DNA from: an uncultured Alphaproteobacteria bacterium
GTDB taxonomy: Bacteria > Pseudomonadota > Alphaproteobacteria > UBA6615
DNA: 64,000 nucleotides
Assembly (NCBI GenBank): GCA_943787745.1
Contig: CALSNJ010000007.1
Location: forward strand, 62,001 to 126,000
Reading direction: 5' to 3'
The position numbers and the translations under genes are program-made. Under the pieces are notes generated by a model, which did not search any database, was not told where the DNA came from, and was given only the letters and a program-made list of their open reading frames with translations. Positions 26,679 through 34,830 of this stretch are shown piece by piece (position 1 is the stretch's first letter; each line of letters opens with the position of its first letter).

Positions 26679-28501
26679 ACCTTCGCGCGTTCGGCGGCCG
26701 CTCCGTCGTCCTGACCAACATCGTCACCGGTTTCTGGTGTCGTGTCCTCGGTGGGAGTGCGGAACTGCAAGCGGCTGAGCCTTGCATAAAGGCCGTCCTG
26801 TTTTTGCAGGCTGTCATGGGTGCCGGTCTCCACGATGGCGCCACCATCCATGACCAAAATGCTGTCTGCATTCATCACGGTTGCAAGCCTGTGGGCGATG
26901 ACAAGTGTGGTGCGGCCTTCGGTCAGGCGGTCGAGTGCGACCTGAACCTGTTGCTCGGACGCAGCATCCAGTGCGCTCGTGGCTTCGTCGAGAAGCAGGA
27001 TCGGCGCGTCTTTGAGCATGGCCCGTGCGATGGCGATCCGCTGGCGTTCACCGCCGGAAAGCTTCAGGCCTCGATCCCCGACAAGGGTCTCGTAACCCTC
27101 GGGCAGGTCGGAAATGAAGTCATGCGCGGCAGCCGCTTTGGCCGCGGCGAGGACTTCGTCGTCGCTGGCATCGGGTCGGCCGAAGCGGATATTGGCCGCA
27201 GCCGTATCATTAAACAGGGTCACTTCCTGACTGACCAGCGCGATGCTGTCGCGCAGGCTGCCGATGGTTACGTTGCGAATTTCCTGACCGTCGATCACCA
27301 CTGAGCCGGAATCCGCGTCGTAAAACCGAAGCAGCATATTCATGACGGTGGATTTGCCTGCGCCACTGGGGCCAACCAGCGCAATGGTGTGTCCGGCCTG
27401 CACATCGAAGCTCACATCATTGAGCGCGGATTTCCCGTCTTCATAGGCAAAGCTCAAATTGCGGAAGGATACGGCCCCGCCGGATACGACCAATGGCTTG
27501 GCATCGGGTTGGTCAAAGATTTCCGGGTCTTCGTCGATCAGATCGAAGCTTCGTTTGACCGCGGCAAGACCTTCCTGAAGGGCTGCATTCAGATTTCCCA
27601 AACTGCGGATCGGCTGGTAGGCGAGAATGACGGCTGACAGGAAGCCGACGAACTCACCAAGGGTTCCCGTCCCGTCAATGATGCGCCAGCCGCCATATGC
27701 CAGAACGGCGGCAACAGAGACCCCGCCCAGAGTTTCGAGAATCGGATAGGTCCGTGCCCGACCCTTTACGGTTTTCATCACCAGATAATAAATCTGGTCG
27801 AACAGGTCGTTGGCCCGTTCCTGTTCATAGGGTTCCATGCGGTAGGATTTGATCAGGCGGATACCGGAAAAGGCCTGCTCGAGATTGGAGGTCAGATCTC
27901 CCATCCCGCTTTGTGCGTTCGTCGAGGCGCGCCGCAGGCGTCGCCCAATCCGGATGATAGGCCGTCCGGCAATCGGATATGTCACGATCACGAGTAGAGT
28001 CAGCAGCCAGTCCAGATAAAACATCATGCCGACCAGCGCGAGCGCGGTCGCGAGATCGCGCGCCATCGCGGTCATGGTGCGTGACAGCGCGTCACGCATC
28101 AGGTTCACGTCATTGGTGAATCGGGATATCAGTTTGCCGGTCGAATTCAGATGATGCATGTGCATGTCGGCGCGCATCAGATGCGCAAACATCGCTTTCT
28201 GGATTGCATTGATCACCCGCAATGCGACGGACTGGCTGAGGACACTTTGGCCGTAGGAGGCCAGGCCCTTGAAAAAGGTCACCAGAATGATGGCCAGCGG
28301 CATCATCCAGATAACATCGGCGTTCTTGGCTTCGAGCATGTTGACCGAGACCTCGATCAGCTTTGGGTAAGCTGCCGAGGCGGCCGCCACCACAAGCATA
28401 AGCGAGACCGCCGCGATGATTCGCGGCAGATGTTGACGCATCCAGTCGCGCCAAAGACGGCGCATCAGATAGCCAGTTGTTTCCTTACCCGTATGCTGCA
28501 T
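26675..28501 (-). CDS. msbA: MsbA-like lipid A / lipid exporter, ABC transporter with fused membrane and ATPase domains
   Basis: A 608-residue half-transporter that probably flips lipid A across the inner membrane. I set the start at the ATG at 28501 (MQHTGKETTGYL); the frame stays open about 100 codons further, but that extension overlaps the divergent gene and looks unlike protein. Residues about 30-300 hold six membrane helices. The ATPase has Walker A GPSGAGKST, signature LSGGERQRIAIARAM, Walker B ILLLDEATSALD and the switch histidine in VIAHRLATV. The four-base overlap with waaA supports the lipid A role over a generic multidrug exporter. Confidence 0.9.
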   Translation of the reverse strand: MQHTGKETTGYLMRRLWRDWMRQHLPRIIAAVSLMLVVAAASAAYPKLIEVSVNMLEAKNADVIWMMPLAIILVTFFKGLASYGQSVLSQSVALRVINAIQKAMFAHLMRADMHMHHLNSTGKLISRFTNDVNLMRDALSRTMTAMARDLATALALVGMMFYLDWLLTLLVIVTYPIAGRPIIRIGRRLRRASTNAQSGMGDLTSNLEQAFSGIRLIKSYRMEPYEQERANDLFDQIYYLVMKTVKGRARTYPILETLGGVSVAAVLAYGGWRIIDGTGTLGEFVGFLSAVILAYQPIRSLGNLNAALQEGLAAVKRSFDLIDEDPEIFDQPDAKPLVVSGGAVSFRNLSFAYEDGKSALNDVSFDVQAGHTIALVGPSGAGKSTVMNMLLRFYDADSGSVVIDGQEIRNVTIGSLRDSIALVSQEVTLFNDTAAANIRFGRPDASDDEVLAAAKAAAAHDFISDLPEGYETLVGDRGLKLSGGERQRIAIARAMLKDAPILLLDEATSALDAASEQQVQVALDRLTEGRTTLVIAHRLATVMNADSILVMDGGAIVETGTHDSLQKQDGLYARLSRLQFRTPTEDTTPETGDDVGQDDGAAAERAKV

Positions 28502-28649
28502 GTCGCGGCCCGGTCTGCCTCCAGATGTTGCGGCGGGATGGAGCCACAGGCACCGTCCCCAACGCAAGTTTAACATGCGCGGTTCAATGTCGCTTTTGCT
28601 TGTGTACGGTGGTTGTTCGACGCGCGCCAAGAATGATACAGCTTGGCCT

Positions 28650-29513
28650 ATGGCCATTGCAGAATCCTCACCCGCCGCGGCTGCCGAATCGGACGCCACG
28701 GGAACCTTGTTGCATCGAAGTTGCCCGAATTGCGGCAACGACAACGCACAAACCCCCGCGCTCGCGTATTCGTGGGAGCACTGGGTCCTGCGTGAATGTG
28801 CCAAATGCAGTTTTGTATATCTCGAAAACCCGCCTGATTACGCAGATTTTGCCGTCGCCTTTGCCTGGGAACGCAATCATGGCGATCGCAGCAAACGCAT
28901 GAAGACTGAGTATCCGGTTTCCCATGCTGTTTCGAAGGGCTGGCGGAAGTTCTATCGCGCTGTGGTCAAGAAGCCGGACAAGCTGGCCAATCGCATCAAC
29001 AAATGGGTGCCGCCAGGGGTCGTGATTGATGTTGGTTGCGGGAACGCGGACCGACTTCTGGTTTTGCCAGACCATTATGAGACTTGTGGGATCGAAATCT
29101 CCGAGGGACTGGCCCACGAAGCGCAGGAGCTTTTGGCCGCGCGCGGTGGGTCGATTATCAACGCGCCTGCGGTTGAGGGTTTGGCTAGTTTTCCGACCGG
29201 CAAGGCGACCGGCGTTCTGATGCGGTCCTTCCTGGAGCATGAGCACAAGCCGATCGAATTGCTGACCCACGCCGAACGTGTGCTGCAACCTGGTGGTATT
29301 GCCATTATCAAGGTGCCGAACTTCGCCAGTATCAATCGCCGGGTCATGGGCTCACGGTGGTGCGGGTTCCGGTTCCCCGGGCACGTCAACCACTTTACGC
29401 CGGCGAGCCTGCGCGCGATGGTCGAGGATGCCGGGTTTGGTGTGATGAGTTTCAACGCGCTCGACCGGTTTTTCCTGAGCGACAATATGTGGTTGGTCGC
29501 CCGCAAGGACTGA
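28650..29513 (+). CDS. Class I SAM-dependent methyltransferase with N-terminal zinc ribbon
   Basis: A 287-residue protein. The ATG at 28650 (MAIAESSPAAAA) is preferred, because a start at 28500 would overlap the msbA leader. Two cysteine pairs, CPNCGND (about residues 24-30) and CAKCSF, form a zinc ribbon. A Rossmann methyltransferase domain follows, with VIDVGCGNADRLLVLP as SAM motif I and ALPGG-like VLQPGGIAIIKVPNF further on. Zinc-ribbon methyltransferases of this build are common near cell-surface polysaccharide genes and may methylate sugars; substrate unknown. It is divergent from msbA. Confidence 0.83.
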   Translation: MAIAESSPAAAAESDATGTLLHRSCPNCGNDNAQTPALAYSWEHWVLRECAKCSFVYLENPPDYADFAVAFAWERNHGDRSKRMKTEYPVSHAVSKGWRKFYRAVVKKPDKLANRINKWVPPGVVIDVGCGNADRLLVLPDHYETCGIEISEGLAHEAQELLAARGGSIINAPAVEGLASFPTGKATGVLMRSFLEHEHKPIELLTHAERVLQPGGIAIIKVPNFASINRRVMGSRWCGFRFPGHVNHFTPASLRAMVEDAGFGVMSFNALDRFFLSDNMWLVARKD

Positions 29514-29551
29514 CGACCCAAACCGATCGCCATTCCGAGGGAGGACAGATC

Positions 29552-30100
29552 ATGGCGCGCATCGAACCGATTTCCCGTGAGGACATGGACGACGCCCAGG
29601 CCCGCGTCCACGACGCCGCCAAGGCGGCCGGCAATCCCGGTTGCTGGACCCTTCACGGCCTATATCCGGATTCCCTGAGCTCTACGAAAATGCGCAGGGT
29701 ATGCGCACCGCCCTCGGGCACGCGCCGCTGAGCGAGCGCGAGCGCCAGATCGTCTACCTCATGGTCGCCCGGCACTGGAACGCCCGCTTATCCCTGGTTT
29801 GCGCAGGCCCGCAACGGCCTGAAGATCGGGCTCGACCGGAGCATCATCGATGCCATCAATGCGCGCGAGAGACCTGCTCTGACTGATCCACGTGAACAGA
29901 CCTGTCATGCGGTCGCGCACGAACTTTTGACGTCACAGCGGCTCAGCGACGAGTCCTATGCCGCAGCAAGGGACGTGATGGGGGAAACCGATCTTGTTGC
30001 CCTCGTCGTCGCGACGGGGCAGTTCATGATGACCTGCTGCACAGCCAATGCATTCGATGTGGTGCCACCTGCGGACGAACCGGTTCCCTTGCTAGGCTGA
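29552..30100 (+). pseudogene. Carboxymuconolactone decarboxylase-family protein, interrupted by three +1 frameshifts
   Basis: The start has a strong ribosome binding site (GAGGGAGGA) and begins MARIEPISREDMDDAQARVH. Homology-like text then moves through all three frames: GPFTAYIRIP, then ELYENAQGMRTALGH with PLSERERQIVYL, then YPWFAQARNGLKIG to a stop at 30100 after NAFDVVPPADEPVP. Single extra bases are inferred near 29636-29644, at the CCC of 29673-29675, and near 29786-29790. Together they restore the original frame. Relatives belong to the AhpD-like/CMD superfamily. It is either a decayed gene or sequence error. Codons are richer in C than in neighbouring genes, which could point to a foreign origin. 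Confidence 0.75.
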
Positions 30101-30107
30101 TCGGATT

Positions 30108-31146
30108 TCAGGCGGCTCCGCCGTCGCCCGGCATGATCGGGGCCAGATACGACACGAACAATTCGGCGCAGCGCGCCCAGGAAAAGCCAAGCGCGTGCTC
30201 CCGGCATTTTCCCGGATTGGCTTTTTCGAGAGCCATCTCCACGGCATATCCCAGATCTTCGCTCAGGCATCCCGGCCCGTCATGACCGACAACATCCAGC
30301 GGCCCGGGGACTGGATAGGCGGCCACGGGAATGCCGCTGGCCAGAGCCTCGAGCAGCACCAGGCCAAAGGTATCGGTCCGGCTGGGAAAGACGAAGACAT
30401 CGGCTGCGGCGAAATGCCGGGCGAGGGTTTCGCCATGTTGCTCGCTGGCAAAGATCACATCGGGAAACCTCGCTTCCAGCTCACGCCGCTGGGGACCATC
30501 GCCCACAACCATCTTGGTGCCCGGAGTCTCAAGTTCCAGAAAGGCCGAGATGTTCTTCTCGACGGCCACCCGCCCGGTGTAGAGCTGAATCGGGCGCGGC
30601 AATGAGTCGAAGGAATCCGGCCATTCGTCATGGGGCCGCGGGCGGAACAGCTCGGTGTCCACCCCGCGTGTCCATTCGACGGTATTATCGAAGCCCCAGC
30701 CACGCAGTTCGCGATCAATGGTTCGGGTGGCGACCATTACCCGTTCCGCGCGGCCATGAAAGCGCCGCAATCCAGGCATAGGTCCAGGCCACGGGGATGC
30801 GGGCACGGGCTTGTATGTACTCGGGAAACTTCGTGTGAAAGGACGTCGTCAGCGGCCAGTTTTGGGCGCGGCAGATGCTTTGTGCAGCTTGTCCCAGCGG
30901 TCCTTCCGTCGCGATGTGTATCGCATCGGGTGCGAATTCGCTGATCAGCGCGTGCATGCGTGGTTTGGGGCGCAGGGCGAGCCGGATTTCCGGGTAGGTT
31001 GGGCAGGGAATCGTGCGGAACAGATCGGGGGTCACCGTGAGCACGTCGTGCCCGCCTGCGCGCATGTGATTGACGACGGTGCTGAGCGTCCGCACGACAC
31101 CGTTGACTTGGGGGAACCAGGCATCGGTGACAAGCACGACTTTCAT
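30108..31146 (-). pseudogene. GT4-family glycosyltransferase (Agt/MgtA-like), one +1 frameshift
   Basis: The first part runs from MKVVLVTDAWFPQVNGVVRT (start 31146, residues 1-20) to PVAWTYAW. Homology-like sequence resumes in the next frame as LRRFHGRAERVMVATRTID and continues to 30108. One extra A/T near 30770-30771 explains the break. All the GT4 parts are otherwise present: the N-terminal acceptor domain with SFHTKFPEYI, then LYTGRVAVEKNI, VGDGPQR, and the donor-site FVFPSRTDTFGLVLLEALASGIPVAAYPVPGP. It follows the PlcP-like gene by four bases. In marine bacteria a plcP-linked glycosyltransferase (Agt) makes glycolipids from diacylglycerol; that role here is inference. Confidence 0.72.
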
Positions 31147-31150
31147 GCCG

Positions 31151-31927
31151 CTACCGCAATGCCAGTGAAAGCTGGCGGATATCGGCCCAGTTCACGATCT
31201 CGAGCTCACCATTGCGGTGCTCGACCAGCGCGGTGCAACTCTCGACCCAGTCGCCGTCATTGCAATAGAGCACACCGTCAAAATCGCGCATTTCGGCGTG
31301 GTGAATATGCCCGCAGACAACACCGTCAACGCCGCGTTTGCGGGCTTCGTCCGCGACAATCTCCTCATATTTGCTGACATATTGCACCGCGTTCTTGACG
31401 CGGTATTTGAGAAAGGCGGAGAGCGACCAGTAGCGGAAACCGAGCAGGCGCCGTACCGAATTGAACCAGTAATTGATCGACTGGACGGTGTTGTATGCCC
31501 AGTCGCCCAGCAGGGCGAGCCAGCGGGCATAGCGCATGACAGCATCGAACTGGTCGCCATGAGTGATCCAGAGTCGACGGCCATCCGCGGTCGTGTGATA
31601 GGCCTCGGGTTTCAGGGTCACGCCCCCGAATACCATGCCGGTATAGTCACGCAGCATCTCGTCGTGATTGCCCGGGATGTAAACGACACGCGTCCCCTTG
31701 CGTGCCTTGCGCAGCAGCTTTTGAACAACGTCATTGTGGGATTGCGGGCAGTACCAGGATTTTCGCAAGCGCCAGCCATCGACAATGTCACCGACCAGGT
31801 AAAGACTGTCGGATTCGGTGTGCCGGAGAAAGTCCAGGAGGTGCTCGGCTTTGCACCCGCGTGTGCCCAGATGGATGTCGGAAATCCAGATTGCACGATA
31901 ATGGTGAGCCAAGGTTTCGCCGCTCAT
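31151..31927 (-). CDS. plcP: PlcP-like metallophosphoesterase (UDP-2,3-diacylglucosamine diphosphatase-type fold)
   Basis: A 258-residue two-metal phosphoesterase. The ATG at 31927 (MSGETLAHHY) is preferred over an upstream in-frame start. Metal-site motifs are SDIHLG (Asp17, His19), VGDIVDG (Asp47), PGNHDE (Asn87, His88), THGDQFD and CGHIHHAE. Such proteins are often labelled LpxH-like. The closely paired glycosyltransferase and nearby diacylglycerol-kinase-family gene instead suggest PlcP, the phospholipase C used in phosphate-starvation lipid remodelling, which releases diacylglycerol for glycolipid synthesis. Lipid A genes sit elsewhere (24-28 kb). The symbol rests on context; LpxH-type activity is the alternative. 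Confidence 0.75.
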   Translation of the reverse strand: MSGETLAHHYRAIWISDIHLGTRGCKAEHLLDFLRHTESDSLYLVGDIVDGWRLRKSWYCPQSHNDVVQKLLRKARKGTRVVYIPGNHDEMLRDYTGMVFGGVTLKPEAYHTTADGRRLWITHGDQFDAVMRYARWLALLGDWAYNTVQSINYWFNSVRRLLGFRYWSLSAFLKYRVKNAVQYVSKYEEIVADEARKRGVDGVVCGHIHHAEMRDFDGVLYCNDGDWVESCTALVEHRNGELEIVNWADIRQLSLALR

Positions 31928-31993
31928 GACAGACCTGAGTGTTGATGTCCTGACCCCTACATAGACGAATGCAATGCTGATTAGAAACAAAAT

Positions 31994-32021
31994 ATTGTAG
32001 TAAAAACAATAACTTATGTAA
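31994..32021 (-). promoter_or_regulatory. Possible promoter for the PlcP-like gene
   Basis: Read on the minus strand, TTACAT (32021-32016) and TACAAT (31999-31994) are separated by 16 bases in an AT-rich tract. The fit to a sigma-70 promoter is moderate (-10 good, -35 weak). The PHO-box-like site lies five bases upstream of the -35 element. Confidence 0.35.
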
Positions 32022-32026
32022 TATAT

Positions 32027-32044
32027 GGGTCATGAAAATGTCAT
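32027..32044 (+). promoter_or_regulatory. PHO-box-like PhoB binding site
   Basis: GGGTCAT-GAAA-ATGTCAT has the 7-4-7 direct-repeat layout of the PhoB box (CTGTCAT-N4-CTGTCAT), with 5 of 7 and 6 of 7 matches in the two halves and an A-rich spacer. It is oriented toward the diacylglycerol-kinase-family gene, ending 46 bases before its ATG, and also lies just upstream of the possible plcP promoter. PhoB control would fit phosphate-responsive lipid remodelling; binding is inferred. Confidence 0.45.
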
Positions 32045-32090
32045 GCGCCCGTAACGCGTTGGGTGTTTGTGGGTTGTTTCCGGAGTGGTC

Positions 32091-32975
32091 ATGAAAAACT
32101 GTCTTGTCATCTTCAATCCGACAGCAGGTCCGCGGCGCCTGCGGCGTTTGCGTGACGTGCTCGGGTTGCTGCGTGCGCGTGGGGTTGAGGTCACGGTCTG
32201 TGAAACATTCGCGCCCCGCGACGGCGAACGGATCGCCCGGGAGGCACGCGGATATCATGTGATCGTGGCGGCCGGTGGTGACGGGACTATCAACGAGGTC
32301 GTGAACGGAATTCACGCGCGGGACGATGGCTGCAATCTGGGGGTTGTGCCGCTGGGGACCGCCAATGTGCTGGCCCGTGAGCTGGGCATTGATAGCCGTT
32401 CTCCCGAAGCGATCGTGAATGCGATTATGGCCCAGACACCGCGAATGGCCTCACTGGGTCTGGCGAACGGGCGCGGGTTTTCCATGATGGCCGGGGTCGG
32501 TTTCGATGCTCATGTGGTGGCCAATGTGAACACAAGGGTCAAACGCGTGATCGGCAAGTTTGCTTATGTTGTTGCTTCATTGATCGAGCTCGTGCGGTAT
32601 CGCGCGCGAACATATCGGGTTGAAATCGGCGGACGTACGGAAATTGCATCATCGGTCGTTGTGGCCAATGGCCGTCTTTATGGTGGACCATATATCATAG
32701 CATCCCGGGCATCATTAGATGACGACCAGTTCCAAGTTTGCCTTTTTCGGCGGACCGGTCGCTGGAATGCAATGCGCTATATGTGGGGACTCGTCAGCGG
32801 GCGACTGACGCGCTTTCCGGATTTTGACATTATCACAGCAAGATATCTGCAAATCACGGCTGGCGAACTTTGTTCTGCCCGGGAGCCAGTTCAGGGGGAT
32901 GGCGATGTTATGACCATCTTGCCGGTTGAACTTGAGGTGCGTGAAATCGGTATTCCGGTGATGCGACCAGTCTGA
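32091..32975 (+). CDS. Diacylglycerol/sphingosine kinase-family lipid kinase (DagK/YegS-like)
   Basis: A 294-residue soluble lipid kinase. The ATG at 32091 has GGAG upstream, so an in-frame TTG at 32067 is not needed. It has NPTAGPRRLRRL near the start, the nucleotide-binding AAGGDGTINEVVNGI (about residues 60-75), and GVVPLGTANVLARELG. The C-terminal beta-rich domain includes SSVVVANGRLYGGPY and a final GDGDVMTILPVEL. Family members phosphorylate diacylglycerol, ceramide or related lipids. It is divergent from the PlcP-like gene across a 163-base region holding the PHO-box-like site, so it could recycle or route the diacylglycerol pool. Substrate is inference. Confidence 0.85.
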   Translation: MKNCLVIFNPTAGPRRLRRLRDVLGLLRARGVEVTVCETFAPRDGERIAREARGYHVIVAAGGDGTINEVVNGIHARDDGCNLGVVPLGTANVLARELGIDSRSPEAIVNAIMAQTPRMASLGLANGRGFSMMAGVGFDAHVVANVNTRVKRVIGKFAYVVASLIELVRYRARTYRVEIGGRTEIASSVVVANGRLYGGPYIIASRASLDDDQFQVCLFRRTGRWNAMRYMWGLVSGRLTRFPDFDIITARYLQITAGELCSAREPVQGDGDVMTILPVELEVREIGIPVMRPV

Positions 32976-32981
32976 CTGGGC

Positions 32982-34334
32982 TCAGCCGCCGCCCGCGACG
33001 GTCATGCCGTCAATGCGAACCGTCGGACTGTTGGTGCCATAGCGGAATTCCAGGTCACTGGCCGGTGCCAGCGACCGGTACATATCCTTGAGATTGCCGG
33101 CAATGGTCATTTCGGTGACGGGGAAGGTGATCTCCCCGTTCTCGATCCAGAACCCGGACGCGCCACGGCTGTAGTCGCCGGTGACACCGTTCACGCCCAT
33201 TCCCATGAGGGAGGTGATGTAGAAGCCCGCCTCAATGTCGCTGATCAGGTCTTCCGGCGAAACCTCACCCGCTTCGAGATAGAGATTGGTGGGCCCCGGC
33301 GAAGGTGGTCCTGATGTGCCGCGCCCCGCGTGCCCGGTGGTTTCAAGGTCGAGTTGGCGGGCCGAAGACAGATCAAGCAGCCAGGTTGTCAGATGCCCAT
33401 CCTCGATCAGGGCGCGCTTCTTGTTGGCAACACCTTCGGCATCGAATGGTTTGGAGCGTTGGCCGCGTGGGCGGTGCGGATCATCGATGATGCGGATGCC
33501 CGGTGCAAAAATCTGCTTGCCCATGCTGTCCTTGAGAAAACTGGTGCCGCGCGTAATCGAGGGCCCAGCGATCGCCCCGGACAAGTGTCCGAGCAGACCT
33601 CCGGCAACGCGCGGATCAAATACAACGGGGATTTGTGACGTCGACATACGGCGCGCACCAAGCCGTGCCACGGCGCGTTCACCGGCACGAATGCCGACGG
33701 CGCCCGCGTCTTCCAGATCAGCGCGGTAAACTGCATGGGCGAAATCGTATTCGCCCTCCATATCCGTACCCTCACCGGCAATGACCGAAACACCCACACC
33801 GCAATCGGTGCGTGCGTAGTGACCGGCAAACCCGTTGGTTGCGGCAAGCGTGACGCTGCTGTGTCCCCAGCTGGCTTCCGCGCCGTCGGAGTTGGTGATG
33901 CCTTCTATCGAGCGTGCCGCATCCTCACAGGCACGTGCCATTTCGATCAGTTCTGCGCTGGCGGGCTCGTCCGGGTCGACCATGTCGAGGTCGGGGATGT
34001 CTGTGGCGAGCTGGTCGGGGTCGGCAAGGCCTGTCCACGGGTCGTCGGGCACCATGCCTGCCATATCGACGGCGCGCCCGACGAGTTCGGAAAGGGCTTC
34101 ATCGGAGAAGTCCGTCGAGGAAACGATCGCCTGTTTTTTTCCGCGGAAGACACGAAGGCCGAGATCAAAACTCTCCTGCCGTTCGAGTTTTTCAATCTCA
34201 CCCAGACGCTGGGCGTGAGACAGGGAGATCGAGCGAATGAGCACAGCGTCTGCCGCATCCGCGCCACGGGTCTTGGCCTGCGCAACAAGGGAGGCGAGGC
34301 GGTCGCGGTCATCCGCGGACTTTGAGTCTGACAT
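32982..34334 (-). CDS. pmbA: TldD/PmbA family protein, PmbA (TldE) subunit
   Basis: A 450-residue subunit of the TldD/TldE heterodimeric protease that trims peptides in the cytoplasm. The ATG at 34334 (MSDSKSADDRD) is preferred over an in-frame start 69 bases upstream. It has the family core (LGLRVFRGKKQAIVSSTDFS, GRGTSGPPSPGPTNLYLEAG, YSRGASGFWIENGEITFPV) but no HExxxH motif, as expected for TldE/PmbA. The catalytic partner tldD is in the same window at 45.4-46.8 kb. No RiPP precursor gene is apparent beside either. Confidence 0.93.
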   Translation of the reverse strand: MSDSKSADDRDRLASLVAQAKTRGADAADAVLIRSISLSHAQRLGEIEKLERQESFDLGLRVFRGKKQAIVSSTDFSDEALSELVGRAVDMAGMVPDDPWTGLADPDQLATDIPDLDMVDPDEPASAELIEMARACEDAARSIEGITNSDGAEASWGHSSVTLAATNGFAGHYARTDCGVGVSVIAGEGTDMEGEYDFAHAVYRADLEDAGAVGIRAGERAVARLGARRMSTSQIPVVFDPRVAGGLLGHLSGAIAGPSITRGTSFLKDSMGKQIFAPGIRIIDDPHRPRGQRSKPFDAEGVANKKRALIEDGHLTTWLLDLSSARQLDLETTGHAGRGTSGPPSPGPTNLYLEAGEVSPEDLISDIEAGFYITSLMGMGVNGVTGDYSRGASGFWIENGEITFPVTEMTIAGNLKDMYRSLAPASDLEFRYGTNSPTVRIDGMTVAGGG

Positions 34335-34371
34335 AATCGTATTCGCGCCGCCGCGCGCCTTGCTTCTTGGG

Positions 34372-34788
34372 TTAGAACGAACCGGGCGCGAAGAATTCCA
34401 CAATCCCGATGATTGATGCCAGGAACAGGACGACCCAGTTCATCACGATACCAGTTGCCCGGTTGAACATTTCGGCATTGCCCATGAGGCCAATGGCATG
34501 GAGGCTTCGCCCGATGATCACAATCGCGCCGAGCACTCCCACAATAAGGGGGGAGACCCCGACCATTTCAACCAGTGCCAGAATGATAACGGTGGCCGGG
34601 ACCCATTCTGAATGATTGGCATGTGCACGGATGCGGCGCTGGAGCTGATCATCCCCATTGTCGCCCCAGGGCATGTTGATCTTGTTGCGATACATGCTGA
34701 CCCGCAGGCCAAGAACAAGTTTCATCAGCACCAGCAAGGATGAGACGAAGAGCGTAATGATCGGCGCGACGGCGACATCTAATTCCAT
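34372..34788 (-). CDS. MAPEG-family membrane protein
   Basis: A 138-residue integral membrane protein with about four hydrophobic segments. It contains LRVSMYRNKINMPWGD and LQRRIRAHANHSEWVPATV, the loop in which MAPEG proteins (microsomal glutathione transferase relatives) bind glutathione through Arg and Asn residues. Function in bacteria is usually unknown; a glutathione-dependent detoxifying role is possible. gshA is encoded about 5 kb away but not linked. It lies 42 bases downstream of the ubiD region boundary on the same strand as pmbA. Confidence 0.82.
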   Translation of the reverse strand: MELDVAVAPIITLFVSSLLVLMKLVLGLRVSMYRNKINMPWGDNGDDQLQRRIRAHANHSEWVPATVIILALVEMVGVSPLIVGVLGAIVIIGRSLHAIGLMGNAEMFNRATGIVMNWVVLFLASIIGIVEFFAPGSF

Positions 34789-34830
34789 GATTTCCCCCTT
34801 TGTGTTTCAGGATCACAATTCCCGTGATCC

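Noticed and set aside
31151-31927. LpxH as the name of the phosphoesterase
   Set aside because: Possible by fold, but the glycosyltransferase partner, the divergent lipid kinase and the PHO-box-like site favour PlcP. Kept as an alternative in the entry.
31926-31932. A second PHO half-site (CTGTCAT on the minus strand) at the plcP start
   Set aside because: No second half at the required spacing, and it overlaps the start codon.
31217-31945. A 242-codon plus-strand frame opposite the PlcP-like gene
   Set aside because: The minus-strand gene has every metal-binding motif; the plus-strand frame has no recognisable domain.
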